Below are positions 1 through 9,411 of a stretch of 18,671 nt of DNA, piece by piece. The notes below the pieces were generated by a model that was given only the letters and a program-made list of their open reading frames with translations, was not told where the DNA came from and made no database searches. Position 1 is the stretch's first letter. Each line of letters begins with the position of its first letter. Location of the stretch: contig CAKOGP040001783.1 in the NCBI GenBank assembly GCA_933822405.4, positions 1 through 18,671 on the forward strand, written 5' to 3'. The stretch comes from Cylindrotheca closterium. Taxonomy: Eukaryota > Bacillariophyta > Bacillariophyceae > Bacillariales > Bacillariaceae. The translations under genes were made by a program, and so were the position numbers.

Positions 1-572
1 CTTGATCTCCCACAAAGCAACAATTCACCTTGCCTTCGAGCTCCATCACTCCCCCACACGACCGACGACAACTGGCCTTGAAATTACAAAAAGCAATCTC
101 TCCAGCTGCCGCCTCGGGCGAGAAAAAACGGAAAGGTCTCCACGGTGCGGCTGATGTTGGATCCAGCGCTGCAACCGCTCCTTCTTTCGTCCAAGCTTCT
201 TGTGTTGAGGAAAGACCGCCTCTGTGGGTCAGTTCCATGGCGAATGTTGGCTCTTGGCCCTCTTGGCTCTCGGCGCGTCGCACTTTTGCAAGTTCAATGG
301 GAAGAAGAAAGACACTGTGGGAGCGGTAGAAAAACAACAATCAGCTCATACAACCGTTACAAAACGCTTACCATTCTCCCCACCCTTTTTTCCATGTAGA
401 TAATGTTTTCCAACAGGTACCACGATACAGGGACATAAGCCGATTTCAAGTATGGGGCAAGGTTAGGGAAAGGGCAATGGCTCAAAGCCTTTGGCGGTAC
501 CAGTACTGTCAGCTGCGGAGTTCTTGTGTCTTGTTTCACCACAGGGATGCACGAGCGATGAATTTGATGGGC
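1..572. other. Left-edge stretch without a supported gene
   Basis: No recognisable gene is seen. A plus-strand frame is open at 30-329 (99 codons) but begins at TTG. It is Ala/Ser/Lys-rich around codons 25-50 and overlaps another open frame at 145-399. It could be an exon of a gene that starts left of the window, but no family, splice site or clear start supports that. Confidence 0.3.
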
Positions 573-764
573 ACCGTCAATCGACTAGATGGAATAAGCA
601 ATTTGCCGGGCAGTACATTTTTCGTGTAAAAGGTCCGTAGAAATTTGACGGCAATTGCAAATTTGACGGGATTTTGGCGGTCCGTCAAATTCGAAATGAC
701 CGGAGGGCATAAATAATTTTTCATGGCGAAGCGCAATTTTTATTCAATTGAGTCGATTGACGGT
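573..764. repeat. 192-bp segment bounded by 13-bp inverted repeats (MITE-like)
   Basis: The 13-mer ACCGTCAATCGAC at 573-585 is exactly inverted at 752-764 (GTCGATTGACGGT). Between the arms, TTTGACGG occurs in direct orientation around 642-669 and inverted (CCGTCAAA) near 681-688, so the segment can fold further. There is no coding capacity. This resembles a small non-autonomous DNA element or its remnant. No target-site duplication could be fixed with confidence. Confidence 0.45.
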
Positions 765-952
765 TGACGGCCTTGGCTGGAGATGCTCTAAAAGGGCTAA
801 AACAGGAACACCCAGCAGAACGAAGATTTTTGTCATTGTTGGAAAACAGAAAGACCCTCTTAAGTCATTTGTGATCACGTGGAGGGAAAGGAGCAACTCA
901 TACTTAACAAACAAAAAAAGCATGGAATAATCTGATTGGCTCAGGCAAAAGC

Positions 953-1092
953 GAGGAGAAGCCACCAAAAGTGAGGACTTTGGTCACTTCTCCTCAATTT
1001 ACTCAAAGTACTCAATTCCCTCAAAAGTACCAGTACTCATTTTACTCAATTGAGTAAAATGAGGACTTTGAGGGAATTGAGGAGAAGCGACC
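953..1092. repeat. Foldback element, copy A, with a 28-bp perfect palindrome
   Basis: The motif GAGGAGAAGC(C/G)ACC stands forward at 953-966 and 1079-1092 and inverted at 982-995, so 982-1092 folds into a long imperfect hairpin. At its centre, 1036-1063 is a perfect 28-bp palindrome around ACTCAATTGAGT. The flanking arms also pair (CCCTCAAA at about 1018-1025 with TTTGAGGG at about 1067-1074). It is non-coding and looks like a foldback or MITE-type element. Confidence 0.6.
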
Positions 1093-1096
1093 AAAA

Positions 1097-1406
1097 AGCG
1101 TTTTTTACTTATATGTGTCAAAAATTTGTTAAATGAACTTGAATTTTGGGGTATGATATTCACATTCACATGATTTTCAATTTGGCAAAACAGACTCGCT
1201 TAAAATCTCACAAAAAATATAAAACAAATCAGAATGTATTACAATACGAAGAGGTGCAAGAAAACTTCTGACGCTCGCTGAGAGACTGATCTTGGGGCAA
1301 CTGCCAGTCCAAGACTTGATTGGCGATACAACATCGCCAATAATGTGGGGGAGATAATAAATTTATTGGTGGACATCTTTGTGGGAATTTCGAAAACGAG
1401 TAAAAC
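1097..1406. other. AT-rich gap between the two foldback copies, no gene seen
   Basis: No open frame of note, no RNA gene and no clear repeat arms. The first bases after copy A resemble the bases after copy B (poly-T followed by an AT-rich stretch with a TGTCAAA-like motif). This suggests that the repeat family extends some way beyond the hairpins. Confidence 0.35.
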
Positions 1407-1526
1407 GAGGAGAAGCCACCAACTTGGTCGCTTCTCCTCTTTCCCTCAAAGTACTCAATTTACTCAAAGTCTTCAATACTCAAGTGAGGAAATTTAGCAC
1501 TTTGAGGGAATTGAGGAGAAGCGACC
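1407..1526. repeat. Foldback element, copy B, related to copy A
   Basis: The motif is forward at 1407-1420, inverted at 1426-1439 and forward at 1513-1526. The first pair forms a tight hairpin with a short loop. The interior shares the CTCAAAGTACTCAATTTACTC-type and TTTGAGGGAATTGAGGAG blocks with copy A, in the same orientation. The two copies have diverged by substitutions and small indels. Confidence 0.55.
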
Positions 1527-1909
1527 AGAAAGCAGTTTTTATTCATGTATGTCAAATATAATCCTCGTCTATCATTTTTGAAAAATGTCTCGTTTTACAT
1601 AATGCAAGGCATAATGGAGAATGACAAAGTCATTTCTTGAGAAAGAACCACGACGAATTCGGAAGTCCTCACTCTGTTGGGTGTTCCAGAAGAAATAACT
1701 TCAAAACTATTGAGGAGAAGCGACCAGAAAGCAGTTTTTACTCATGTATGTCAAATATAATCCTTGTCTATCATTTTTGAAAAATGTCTCGTTTTACATA
1801 ATGCAAGGCATAATGGAGAAATGACAAAGTCATTTCTTGAGGAAGAACCACGACGAATTTGGAAGTCCTCACTCTGTTGGGTGTTCCAGAAGAAACAACT
1901 TCAAAACTA
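1511..1909. repeat. Tandem duplication, 199 bp and 200 bp
   Basis: Positions 1511-1709 are repeated at 1710-1909 with only a few substitutions and a single-base insertion (GAGAATGAC in the first copy, GAGAAATGAC in the second). Both copies begin with the TTGAGGAGAAGCGACC terminus of the foldback family, so the duplication joint lies at that motif. Open frames across it, including one on the minus strand at 1771-2244, match no family and are probably chance. Confidence 0.85.
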
Positions 1910-3449
1910 CAGTACTGTATTGTCGAACTGTTGGAATTGCTCTCTTGGAGACCATTCATTGGAAACTCCTTGATAGAAGCAGTTCGACACGTCCGATCGG
2001 ACAGACGGACAAATGTCCGTTTGGTCCGTTTATTCGGGGGGTTCCTATGAGTCGGTTTTGCAGGGAATCTGAAAACATGGAATTGTGCGCTTGGACTATC
2101 AAACGTCTGAGCGCCACGAAAATCCCATACTGAATCCTGCGGGACTTCGGTACGTGGGTTTTGTACCGGCCTTTCTGGATTGCATAACATCCAGTAAAGT
2201 TTTGGGAAATTTGAGTTTTCGTGCAAGGCTTTTGCTTTGCCCATTCCATGTAGATAACAAGTCTTTTAGAATAGTTATTTCCTGTAGAGATGATTATTTC
2301 CTGTTAGACGGATTGGAGATCGCTATGGTTAGTGCCTATGCATGACGACTTGATGGGTCGCATGCTGGCACGGCTGGTTGGCAATTATGGCTTCATGGGC
2401 CACAACGTTGTCAATGGGTTTGGACGAAGACAAGCAGTCTGATCATGTCCGCCAGAACCGATTTCCAACTCAAACCTTTGGTCGATTGAGTCGGCCAAAA
2501 AAGGAACATGAATTTAATGTGATCAACTGCGACATGATGCAACACGGAGCTACACAAAAATGTATACTAAATAAATAGCTTTAATTTATGACACCCGAAC
2601 ACCTCACCCCACCGTACTTCTCAGTTGTCACGCGCAAACCCACAAGTACAGTTGCAAGATGGGGTAATTCTCATAAATGGGGCAGAGGGACAGATGGGGT
2701 CACCATTTCAAGCGGGTTGCAAAAAAACATTAGTGGTCGTAAAATATTTAACGGTTCATTGTAACCTGCAAGGATTGTAAGAGCTTGCAGCAAATTTGAC
2801 AAGAGTCAAAGAGGTTTTGCTAGCACGGCATCCTTGCCGCAAGGTGAAATACAACGCATGTGGAATCCGGAATCCACAAATGTGCAATGCCATTTCAGAA
2901 TCCTGTTCTTAAACCTTTCAGCATTCAGCATTTGGAGGATGTTCGCTTGGACTCAACTGGCGATATGCCATCCGTTGACAAGAGCCGGATTGGTTGGCTC
3001 GGTATTCTTTCGCGAGGTCTCTTTTGGCAAATGTCATCGCTAGAATTTAACGGCTTGACTAGCAGTGCAAGCGGGAGTCGACAGCAGCTCCCGCTGACAT
3101 CTATGGTCCCGTCTGTTTGCCTTCAACCTATTTCCAAAAATTACCCCGTCTTGGAACGGCAGGGAACTGTGGTTTGATTAGTCATTTCACACGCAATAGC
3201 AACTTTACAAAGGGAATCTTGCAGGCGGAATCATTGAAGCGACCAACTTATCCGCAAGTCCACAACCGGTCAGTCAAAATAGCACGGTTCGGCTATGCGG
3301 AGGGTGGGAGAGGACAAAGGGAAAAAGCATGCCCGTCCTCTCTAATCATTCCCCATTTTCTCTGTTTATAGACCACTTTTCCATATTCAAGAAATGACTC
3401 TGTGTAAAAATACGGCGGGTCTATTCGATGATTGTTCGGCATGATGCAT
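1910..3449. other. 1.5-kb stretch without a supported gene
   Basis: No gene is recognised. At 1992-2020 lie two adjacent palindromes: TCCGATCGGA at 1992-2001 and ACGGACA-AA-TGTCCGT at 2005-2020. A 34-codon ATG frame at 2338-2442 and a 105-codon frame at 2860-3177 are open but resemble nothing known and lack clear splice context. Either could be a fragment of an old gene. Confidence 0.3.
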
Positions 3450-3520
3450 GTCAAATTGACAGCTCGACTGGCTTGTGGTCAATTTGACCATGGCTCTACA
3501 GGCTCTTGGTCAAATTGATC
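3450..3520. promoter_or_regulatory. Cluster of three TCAA-TTGA near-palindromes
   Basis: GTCAAATTGAC (3450-3460), GGTCAATTTGACC (3477-3489) and GGTCAAATTGATC (3508-3520) lie 27 and 31 bp apart. Two of them are complete inverted repeats around an odd central base. Three related, evenly spaced dyads suggest a protein-binding cluster or a small remnant repeat. No function can be assigned. Confidence 0.3.
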
Positions 3521-5253
3521 ATCCAATCAAATCATCCCACTTGAAAGTTCCCATCCTTCATTTTTCAATTTCTCACACCACCAAGATCAACCTGATACGA
3601 ACTGTAGGTGGTACAAGCTACGACATTACCGGCACACGTGGACCAAAAGACCTTACTTCTTGTGCACCCATCAACACCAAAAACCGAGCACCAACCACCT
3701 TGGCGCAACAATCACAAGGGGTTTGAAGCAACAGCGGCCATCAATCCCCTCTCTCGGACCCCCACCAACCACTCGCAATGAAAGTTTTCCTCGTCACTTC
3801 TTCTGCTGGAACAGTGAAGTTCGGTCACACGGTGGGTCCATCACCAATGTTTCCCAACGATCAAATGTTCCAACAACAGAAGAAGTTATTGAAATGATTG
3901 ATAATGAAGTAACGTCCATTGGTGTATTGTGCCCAATGACATTGTCTTTTATCATCTTGCTGTTGCTTCCAGGGTTCTGTTGCTTCCGAAGATTTCCAGT
4001 CAAATCCGTCAACTGGTAAATCTGACTGAAACGATGAATCGGCATCTATGGACCCCAGGAAGAAACCAAATACAATGGCAAGCTTCATTCTTACAAAGAG
4101 TACATTCACAGCTGCGATTGGTGATTTATTCTATATCTTTATCATTCCACAACCAACCAATGTTGATCAAGCTGCGTCTGTTGGTTGATCCTCGATTGTC
4201 GGTTTGCCATCTTTCAGGAGGAGGTTCCCATGGCCGCCATACTACCGGGGCACAACCACTCAACAATACACCAGTCCCTTCTTTCGATCCTTAAGCTTCG
4301 AGCAGTATGTGACCTAGTCATGGATTCGGCCTAGATCCAGCATACAGTGGCCTAATTGGTGGGGTCAGAACAACATCATGGTAAGTTCTGCTTCAAAACC
4401 GGTATTGGTCGACCTTTGGGCCTAATTTCTTCAAGCTTCTTTATTCTAATGCATATCTGTCGTGCATGGGTATGTATATCATGATTGGGGGGTTGGAATG
4501 GGGGTTTTCTGGGTAGAAGTGATCGAACCACAGGCACTTGGTGTGGATAATAGATTCAGCATAGATGTTGGGACAAAAGTTTTCAATGTACCAGCAGTTA
4601 TCAATATTTGGCGATGGTTTGAATTGCTGCAATGGGAAAAGAGATGTTTGGCTCCTTTTTTCAGTTCCTTGCAACAGTTCAATTGATTTGGAGGGATTTC
4701 CTTCAGTCTGATTGGTTCTACCAAGAGTTCTTCACCAAACTTTGCTATTCACAGTATATAGAGATCTAGTACAGATACTACCTAATCTGCAAAGTGGCCC
4801 GTCTTCTTTTCCCAGGGCAGCTTTGCTTAGTACTTTGTGGGTGTGCACGTGAAAACTGAGACGTACGGTGGGGTTTAATGTTTGGGTGTCAGAAATTAAA
4901 GCTATTTATTTAGTTAATATTTTGTGTCACACCGAGTGGAACCTTAAAATACCACAAAAATTTTGTCGCTTTTCCGACGATTCATTCAGTCGACCAGCAA
5001 CTCTGATGCTCGACTCTCAACGGCATGTTATATCTGCTTTCCCACCATTTGCAGACTCTACCCCGTACATTTATAGTAGTGTAGGTCGTAATAGCACGTT
5101 TTGTGATCACAATAAGGTCGTATTTTACAAGATAGGGGTCTTGTGTTTTTTATTAAAGTCGAAGAAGTCAAAACTTCGGTGCAGTATATTAATGAACAAG
5201 TATTACATACTCTTTTTTAATCAATCAAACAGTTGTTCATGGAAAAGTTGTCT
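3521..5253. other. Stretch with short open frames and a strong splice donor, possibly a decayed or spliced gene
   Basis: Several short plus-strand frames have coding-like composition but no family match: ATG 3778-3897 (39 codons), ATG 4048-4188 (46 codons) and a frame ending near 4330. A strong donor, ATG|GTAAGT, lies at 4381, and an acceptor-like CATCTTTCAG lies near 4210-4219. I could not chain these into one convincing reading frame. From about 4440 to 5253 I see no gene; the plus-strand frame 4868-5257 is AT-rich and unremarkable. Confidence 0.25.
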
Positions 5254-7155
5254 TTAGCATTCACCAAGACGTTCTGAACATTCCGGTGCAAAGTGGAATG
5301 TTGCCAATGCAAAGGTACCGGCATAAAGACATAGCAAAGTCGAGGGAATACCAAATGGAGCATGACGCTCCGAAGTGAAAGTCCGATCTCCGACCTTCGC
5401 TGCTTGGAATGCAACGATCATGTTGGCAGCCGAACCAAGCATTGTAAGATTACCAGCAACAGTGGCAGAGAAAGATACTTGCAACCAGTCATATGGAGTT
5501 GCGTAAGGGAATGTGGCGGCAAGCATTTGAACGACAGGAACGTTGGAAGCAACGTTTGACAAAATCGTAATAACCATGACAAACCAGTACACACATGCTC
5601 CCTTGGTCATTTGTTCCGCACAATTTCCCATGCTAATGTTGAAAAATGCTTGTGGAACACCGGTATCGTCGAAGGAACCAATGAGAAGGAACTGTCCGAT
5701 GAAGAGCATAAGCAAACCATAATCAACTTCGGTCAAAGTAGTTTCAGACTCGGTGACAAGCTCATCTTCCTCAGGCTCAATCTCATTTCCATCCATATCA
5801 TACGTTTTCTTTCTTGGAATGGGATTGCCCTCAGCATCATATTGTGTGGTGTCGGGACGAGGATCGTAGTGTTGGCGTTTGTACGCCGCAATGACCATAA
5901 GAATAGCACCTGCAGAAATCGAAACAACGCAGACATCCAGGCCAACAGCAAAACAAATCAAGAAAATGACAACAATCAGTACTTGAAGCTTCGACCAGAA
6001 AGTCCATCCTGAGCTAGCATCAACACCAGATTGATCCGGGGACGCCGCCTGCCGTGCGTAGAATGCGTGTTCTTGAGCCAGCATTTCTGGCGTGCGGTTT
6101 CCCAAAAAGATGATTCCAATGTTTTCTGCAACTCCAGAGGATCCTGGAAACAACTCCGAACCATAGTAAACAAACATCATGATCACATTGATGCATGTCG
6201 CTGCAACTACTGGCATCGCAACATTTCCGGCAAACTCAAGCCATCCAATATCATCGTATGAAAGGGAAACAATCAAGATGTTTTGTGGGTTTCCAGTCAA
6301 GGTGAGCGCAGATCCAATGTTGGCGGTAGTTGCCAGCGAGAGAAGATAGGGAAGGGAGTTCGCAACCTTGTGTCGGACGCAAAGATCAACAACGACCCCA
6401 GAAAAGATAAGGGCAACAGAATCATTCATGACTGCTGCAGATCCAAGGGTGGACATGGCCATGATTTTCCCCGATCGCTTCCAGTTCACAGGATCATCAA
6501 GTGAGTCACGAAGCTTGTCAAACAGCCCTCCGCGTTCCATCTTCTCAAGGTAGATCGTCGTGAGCATAAGTCCAAAAAGGAGGAACAGAGGCTCCATAAT
6601 GATCACACGCTCGGCATCGAAGAAAGGACCATGCCCAGTCTTCAACAATAGAAAGCGCCAAACCACCATGGACAATCCTCCTCCCAGTGCGATACCAGGA
6701 CGACCAATGGGAAGGAACCAGTTGGGAAACATTAAGAAAAACCAAAACGAAAAGTAAATAAGGGCAACCGACCATTTTCCGAATAGCGAAAATTGATCAG
6801 AAACGTCAACGTGAAGGTACTCTCCAAGGTATCGGTGACGACGACGTGTATACTCCATGTTACCTCCTTCCTGCTCTGTGAGATGGCGAGAACCGAACCC
6901 TCGATTTAGATGACGATCATCAGGATTGGATGGCATGGCAAGAACGTCAGCAGTGTGCCGTTCAATCAGAGCACGGCGTTCGAAGTGAGACTGTGAAAGC
7001 TCAGGAATCTTGGAACCGGTTGGTCCCAAAAGGCTAGCATTCAGAGCCAAGACGCCAGCAACCACAAGCAAAGCTGGTCCCCACTTCCTCATGAAACTCG
7101 TCTTTGCCGGTGCATTCACCGCATCGATCGATCTATTCTTTTCTATATCCATCAT
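5254..7155 (-). CDS. Lsi2-like silicon efflux transporter (ArsB/NhaD-type ion transporter superfamily)
   Basis: Predicted 633-residue polytopic membrane protein, single exon. From the ATG at 7155, residues 278-292 read ANIGSALTLTGNPQN. This GNPQN form is characteristic of plant Lsi2, whereas ArsB has GNPPN and NhaD has GDPP. Further support comes from NDSVAL at 244-249, FLPIGRPG at about 147-154, and a second-half counterpart, SNVASNVPVV at 533-542 followed by NLTMLGSAANMIV, as expected for the inverted-repeat fold of this superfamily. Lsi2 proteins export silicic acid (some also arsenite), and diatoms are known to carry homologues. This one is longer than plant Lsi2 (about 470 residues). It has a roughly 125-residue N-terminal extension with its own hydrophobic segment (about 25-45), and an acidic hydrophilic loop at about 425-479 holding YDAEGNPI and YDMDGNEI. 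The frame stays open up to an ATG at 7218, but a possible 45-nt intron (7202-7158) ends just before the chosen ATG. The substrate is inferred from the motif. Confidence 0.82.
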   Translation of the reverse strand: MMDIEKNRSIDAVNAPAKTSFMRKWGPALLVVAGVLALNASLLGPTGSKIPELSQSHFERRALIERHTADVLAMPSNPDDRHLNRGFGSRHLTEQEGGNMEYTRRRHRYLGEYLHVDVSDQFSLFGKWSVALIYFSFWFFLMFPNWFLPIGRPGIALGGGLSMVVWRFLLLKTGHGPFFDAERVIIMEPLFLLFGLMLTTIYLEKMERGGLFDKLRDSLDDPVNWKRSGKIMAMSTLGSAAVMNDSVALIFSGVVVDLCVRHKVANSLPYLLSLATTANIGSALTLTGNPQNILIVSLSYDDIGWLEFAGNVAMPVVAATCINVIMMFVYYGSELFPGSSGVAENIGIIFLGNRTPEMLAQEHAFYARQAASPDQSGVDASSGWTFWSKLQVLIVVIFLICFAVGLDVCVVSISAGAILMVIAAYKRQHYDPRPDTTQYDAEGNPIPRKKTYDMDGNEIEPEEDELVTESETTLTEVDYGLLMLFIGQFLLIGSFDDTGVPQAFFNISMGNCAEQMTKGACVYWFVMVITILSNVASNVPVVQMLAATFPYATPYDWLQVSFSATVAGNLTMLGSAANMIVAFQAAKVGDRTFTSERHAPFGIPSTLLCLYAGTFALATFHFAPECSERLGEC

Positions 7156-7218
7156 CCCTACAGTACACAAAATGAAACCAAAGTCAGATACAACAAACCT
7201 ACGAAAGAATTGACGCAT

Positions 7219-7720
7219 TTAAAAATCTTCCCCGTCCACAGAGACATTACATCGTTGGTATCACAAGCTAACTCAAGGCCTCCGTGAGAATCGTCCTTTC
7301 ATCAGTGAAGATACTGCTGTTCTTACCGCTTATTCTCCTTCCAGCGTAACAATGCTGTGGATATTTTTTCTTGTGAAAGATGTTCCGAGAGGAGGAGAGA
7401 CCATTGACAATCGCCACGGACAGAAAAATTTCGCTTCGCCGTTATAACGTTACAAAAGCGATACTAAACTTCTTCATACCTATATATAAAGTTAATGATC
7501 GAGGGCCAATGATCATGTCTTGGAACCGGCATGTACGTCGTCAGTTGGATTGATCTGTCGTCTGTCTGTTGACAGCTATTGTTCTATTCATTCATTACGA
7601 ACTCTGTACGATATTGCCGGTACACGTGTACAAGTACATGTACTTATTTTAAAATAAAAGAACATCGAAGCTTCCTAGAGACGGAATGAATCTTTCTTGC
7701 CTGGCACAGTGACAGCTGGG
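7219..7720 (-). promoter_or_regulatory. Intergenic region: promoter of the Lsi2-like gene and 3' flank of TRAPPC13
   Basis: No gene is seen. On the minus strand a TATA-like TTTATATATA lies at 7490-7481, about 270-330 bp upstream of the possible starts of the transporter. GTTATAAC at 7441-7448 is a small dyad. The TRAPPC13 3' UTR must fall near the right end. Silicon or metalloid control of the transporter is plausible but not visible in the sequence. Confidence 0.35.
7620..7657. promoter_or_regulatory. Three consecutive perfect palindromes
   Basis: GTACACGTGTAC (7620-7631), AAGTACATGTACTT (7632-7645) and TTATTTTAAAATAA (7644-7657) lie end to end. The first contains a CACGTG E/G-box core, a usual bHLH/bZIP site. 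The position, about 65 bp beyond the TRAPPC13 stop and about 465 bp upstream of the transporter, would suit either a 3'-end signal or a distal promoter element. Confidence 0.4.
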
Positions 7721-9411
7721 TCAGCTCTCTGTTACGACGAGCATATTACAAAGCGCTGACTGAGGAATTTCCAATCCTGTTGATAGGTCTGCCACACGAC
7801 ATCCACGAAGTTGCAATAAACCCGCAGAAAGGGCAATGAATCTAACGGTAACTCTGACGTTGCCCCCATTACCAGGGACCTCATCTAGGTTCTTGAAGTT
7901 TGGTCCACAAACAGAAATACCAGTGAGCTGTTCCATGCGGAACTGTACCTGCAATGAAATGTACTTCTCCGAGTGGTTCACTACCAAGAATTCGATATGA
8001 AACGGTTGCCCGATCTGCACTTGCACCGGCGGGTCAATCGGCTGAACAGTAACAGGCAATTTTTGGCCCAATGTTGCTTGGCGATCTTGTGCGAGCCCTG
8101 GTATCACTGTAGTATTCGTTGCATCTACAGAGAGTGGCTCAATTTTCTTGTCTTTTCCAGTAGGCCTCTTTTCAGTCCCTGATAATATAGTAGCATTTGG
8201 ACAAATCAACAAAGAAGATTTCATACGCCCCATCTCTCCACATGCCTTTCTCCATGTGAAACTTGCTGTACCGAGTTCATCGCCGGCATCTATTCTTCCG
8301 GGCTTCGAAGCTGACGTGGCATCAACTTTGAAGAGGTAGCTTCTGGTGACACCAGTTTCCAGCCTTCCGCAGTTGTCAAATAGTGCTGTAGCCCTTAATG
8401 AGTCCTTGCCTTCTGTCTCTAAGTGAACCTGATTTGCCTCCAATCCATGTACTGCGTCAAAGTCTACTGAACATATAGTCAAACCACCTGATTGCGATCG
8501 TTGTGAGAATATTGTCGAAACTTAAACCAGAAATAACGAAATACCCACCCTTCGTCTCCGCCTCATTGTTTTGGACGTCCAACGACACAAAGCATACCGA
8601 TTCGCCGCTCTTGTACGTTGATGCACCGATGATGAGTGGGACGGAGACTTGAAACCTGTAAAATTTTCTAAGAGTCTTTTGCCCATCAGCGCTACCATAG
8701 CCAACTTCAACTCTCAATATGTGCTGTCCAGGTTCTTCCAGCACATGAGAAACAACAGCATCAACGCCAGCTTCCGGCGGAACATCCACTCCTCCATTTG
8801 AGTTTCCTCTATTGAGAAGAGTGATGAGATGAGACGAGAGCAAATTGTTGAAACCGTTTGAAGAACTCACGAATCAAGACTTGATGCAAGATGCTGTTGG
8901 ATCGAAATCAAGAAAGAATTATCAGTTGTGAAGGCAAGAAATTGGATGTTGTCTGGTAGTTTATCCACCTACCCATCGTTGACTTGGTGTTTGAAGTTGA
9001 GCAGAAACAGTTAATCGAGAAACTGGAAGTGTTTTCGACACATTGAGTGCACCAAGATATGCTGTAAAGGTTTCGCCTATATGGATCACTGCAAGCGAGG
9101 ACGGAAATAACATTTTTGTAAGAATACGATATAAAATCATTAGGACTGGAGTGCTGCCACAGACTGCTTACCACCAAAAGAATCTGGCAAGCACATGGCA
9201 GATGAAAGCACGCCCTTGTCTTCTAGCGTACCAGCTGCAGGCTACAAGGGACAAACTGTTGGGTCATCAAAGCAATGAGAAGAACAGGTGCAACAAACAG
9301 TGTACGAGTACATACAATATGAAGTTCAGGTTTTTGTAATCGCATGACCTTTAGCGTCGGTACCGCAGTGTCAAGGATTGGTTTTACTTGTTGCATTCCT
9401 GTGCTTGTCAT
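7721..9411 (-). CDS. TRAPPC13: Trafficking protein particle complex subunit 13 (TRAPPC13, DUF974), six exons
   Basis: Rebuilt as exons 9411-9316, 9241-9172, 9088-8973, 8893-8871, 8808-8528 and 8466-7721, about 443 aa (human about 417). Introns are 74, 83, 79, 62 and 61 nt, all GT-AG, and every junction keeps the frame. Family landmarks in order: LKVMRLQKPEL near the N-terminus; LPDSFGVIHIGETFTAYL across the exon 2/3 junction; AQLQTPSQRW; VVSHVLEEPGQHILRVEVGY; LRKFYRFQVSVPL; FTWRKACGEMGRM; a final beta-sandwich with IGQPFHIEFLVVNHSEKY. TRAPPC13 is a peripheral subunit of the metazoan TRAPPIII-type complex, which activates Rab1 at the early Golgi and in autophagy. Exon 4 is only 23 nt. The start could also be the ATG at 9396 or 9453; 9411 was chosen because it gives a family-like short leader. 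The exon 6 acceptor could instead be at 8488 (seven extra codons), also in frame. Confidence 0.9.
8871..8893 (-). other. 23-nt microexon of TRAPPC13 (exon 4)
   Basis: It is flanked upstream by CCAACAG and downstream by GTGAGT. It encodes HLASSLD plus two bases of a Ser codon, joining ...PSQRW to ...GNSNGG. Skipping it shifts the frame, because exon 3 ends in phase 0 while exon 5 starts needing two bases. Reading through the following intron hits TGA at once. Confidence 0.8.

Noticed and set aside
1771..2244. 157-codon minus-strand frame
   Set aside because: It overlaps the tandem duplication, has no recognisable domain, and starts and stops without gene context.
4868..5257. 129-codon plus-strand frame overlapping the transporter's 3' end
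   Set aside because: AT-rich, no domain, and it overlaps the end of a well-supported gene on the other strand.
5254..7155. Calling the transporter NhaD (Na+/H+ antiporter) or ArsB
   Set aside because: The loop motif reads GNPQN, the Lsi2 form, not GDPP or GNPPN. The family call is still by motif, without an alignment.
8457..8870. Separate gene starting at the GTG at 8870
   Set aside because: The GTG is the GTGAGT splice donor after the microexon. The frame downstream is TRAPPC13 exon 5 and continues by splicing on both sides.
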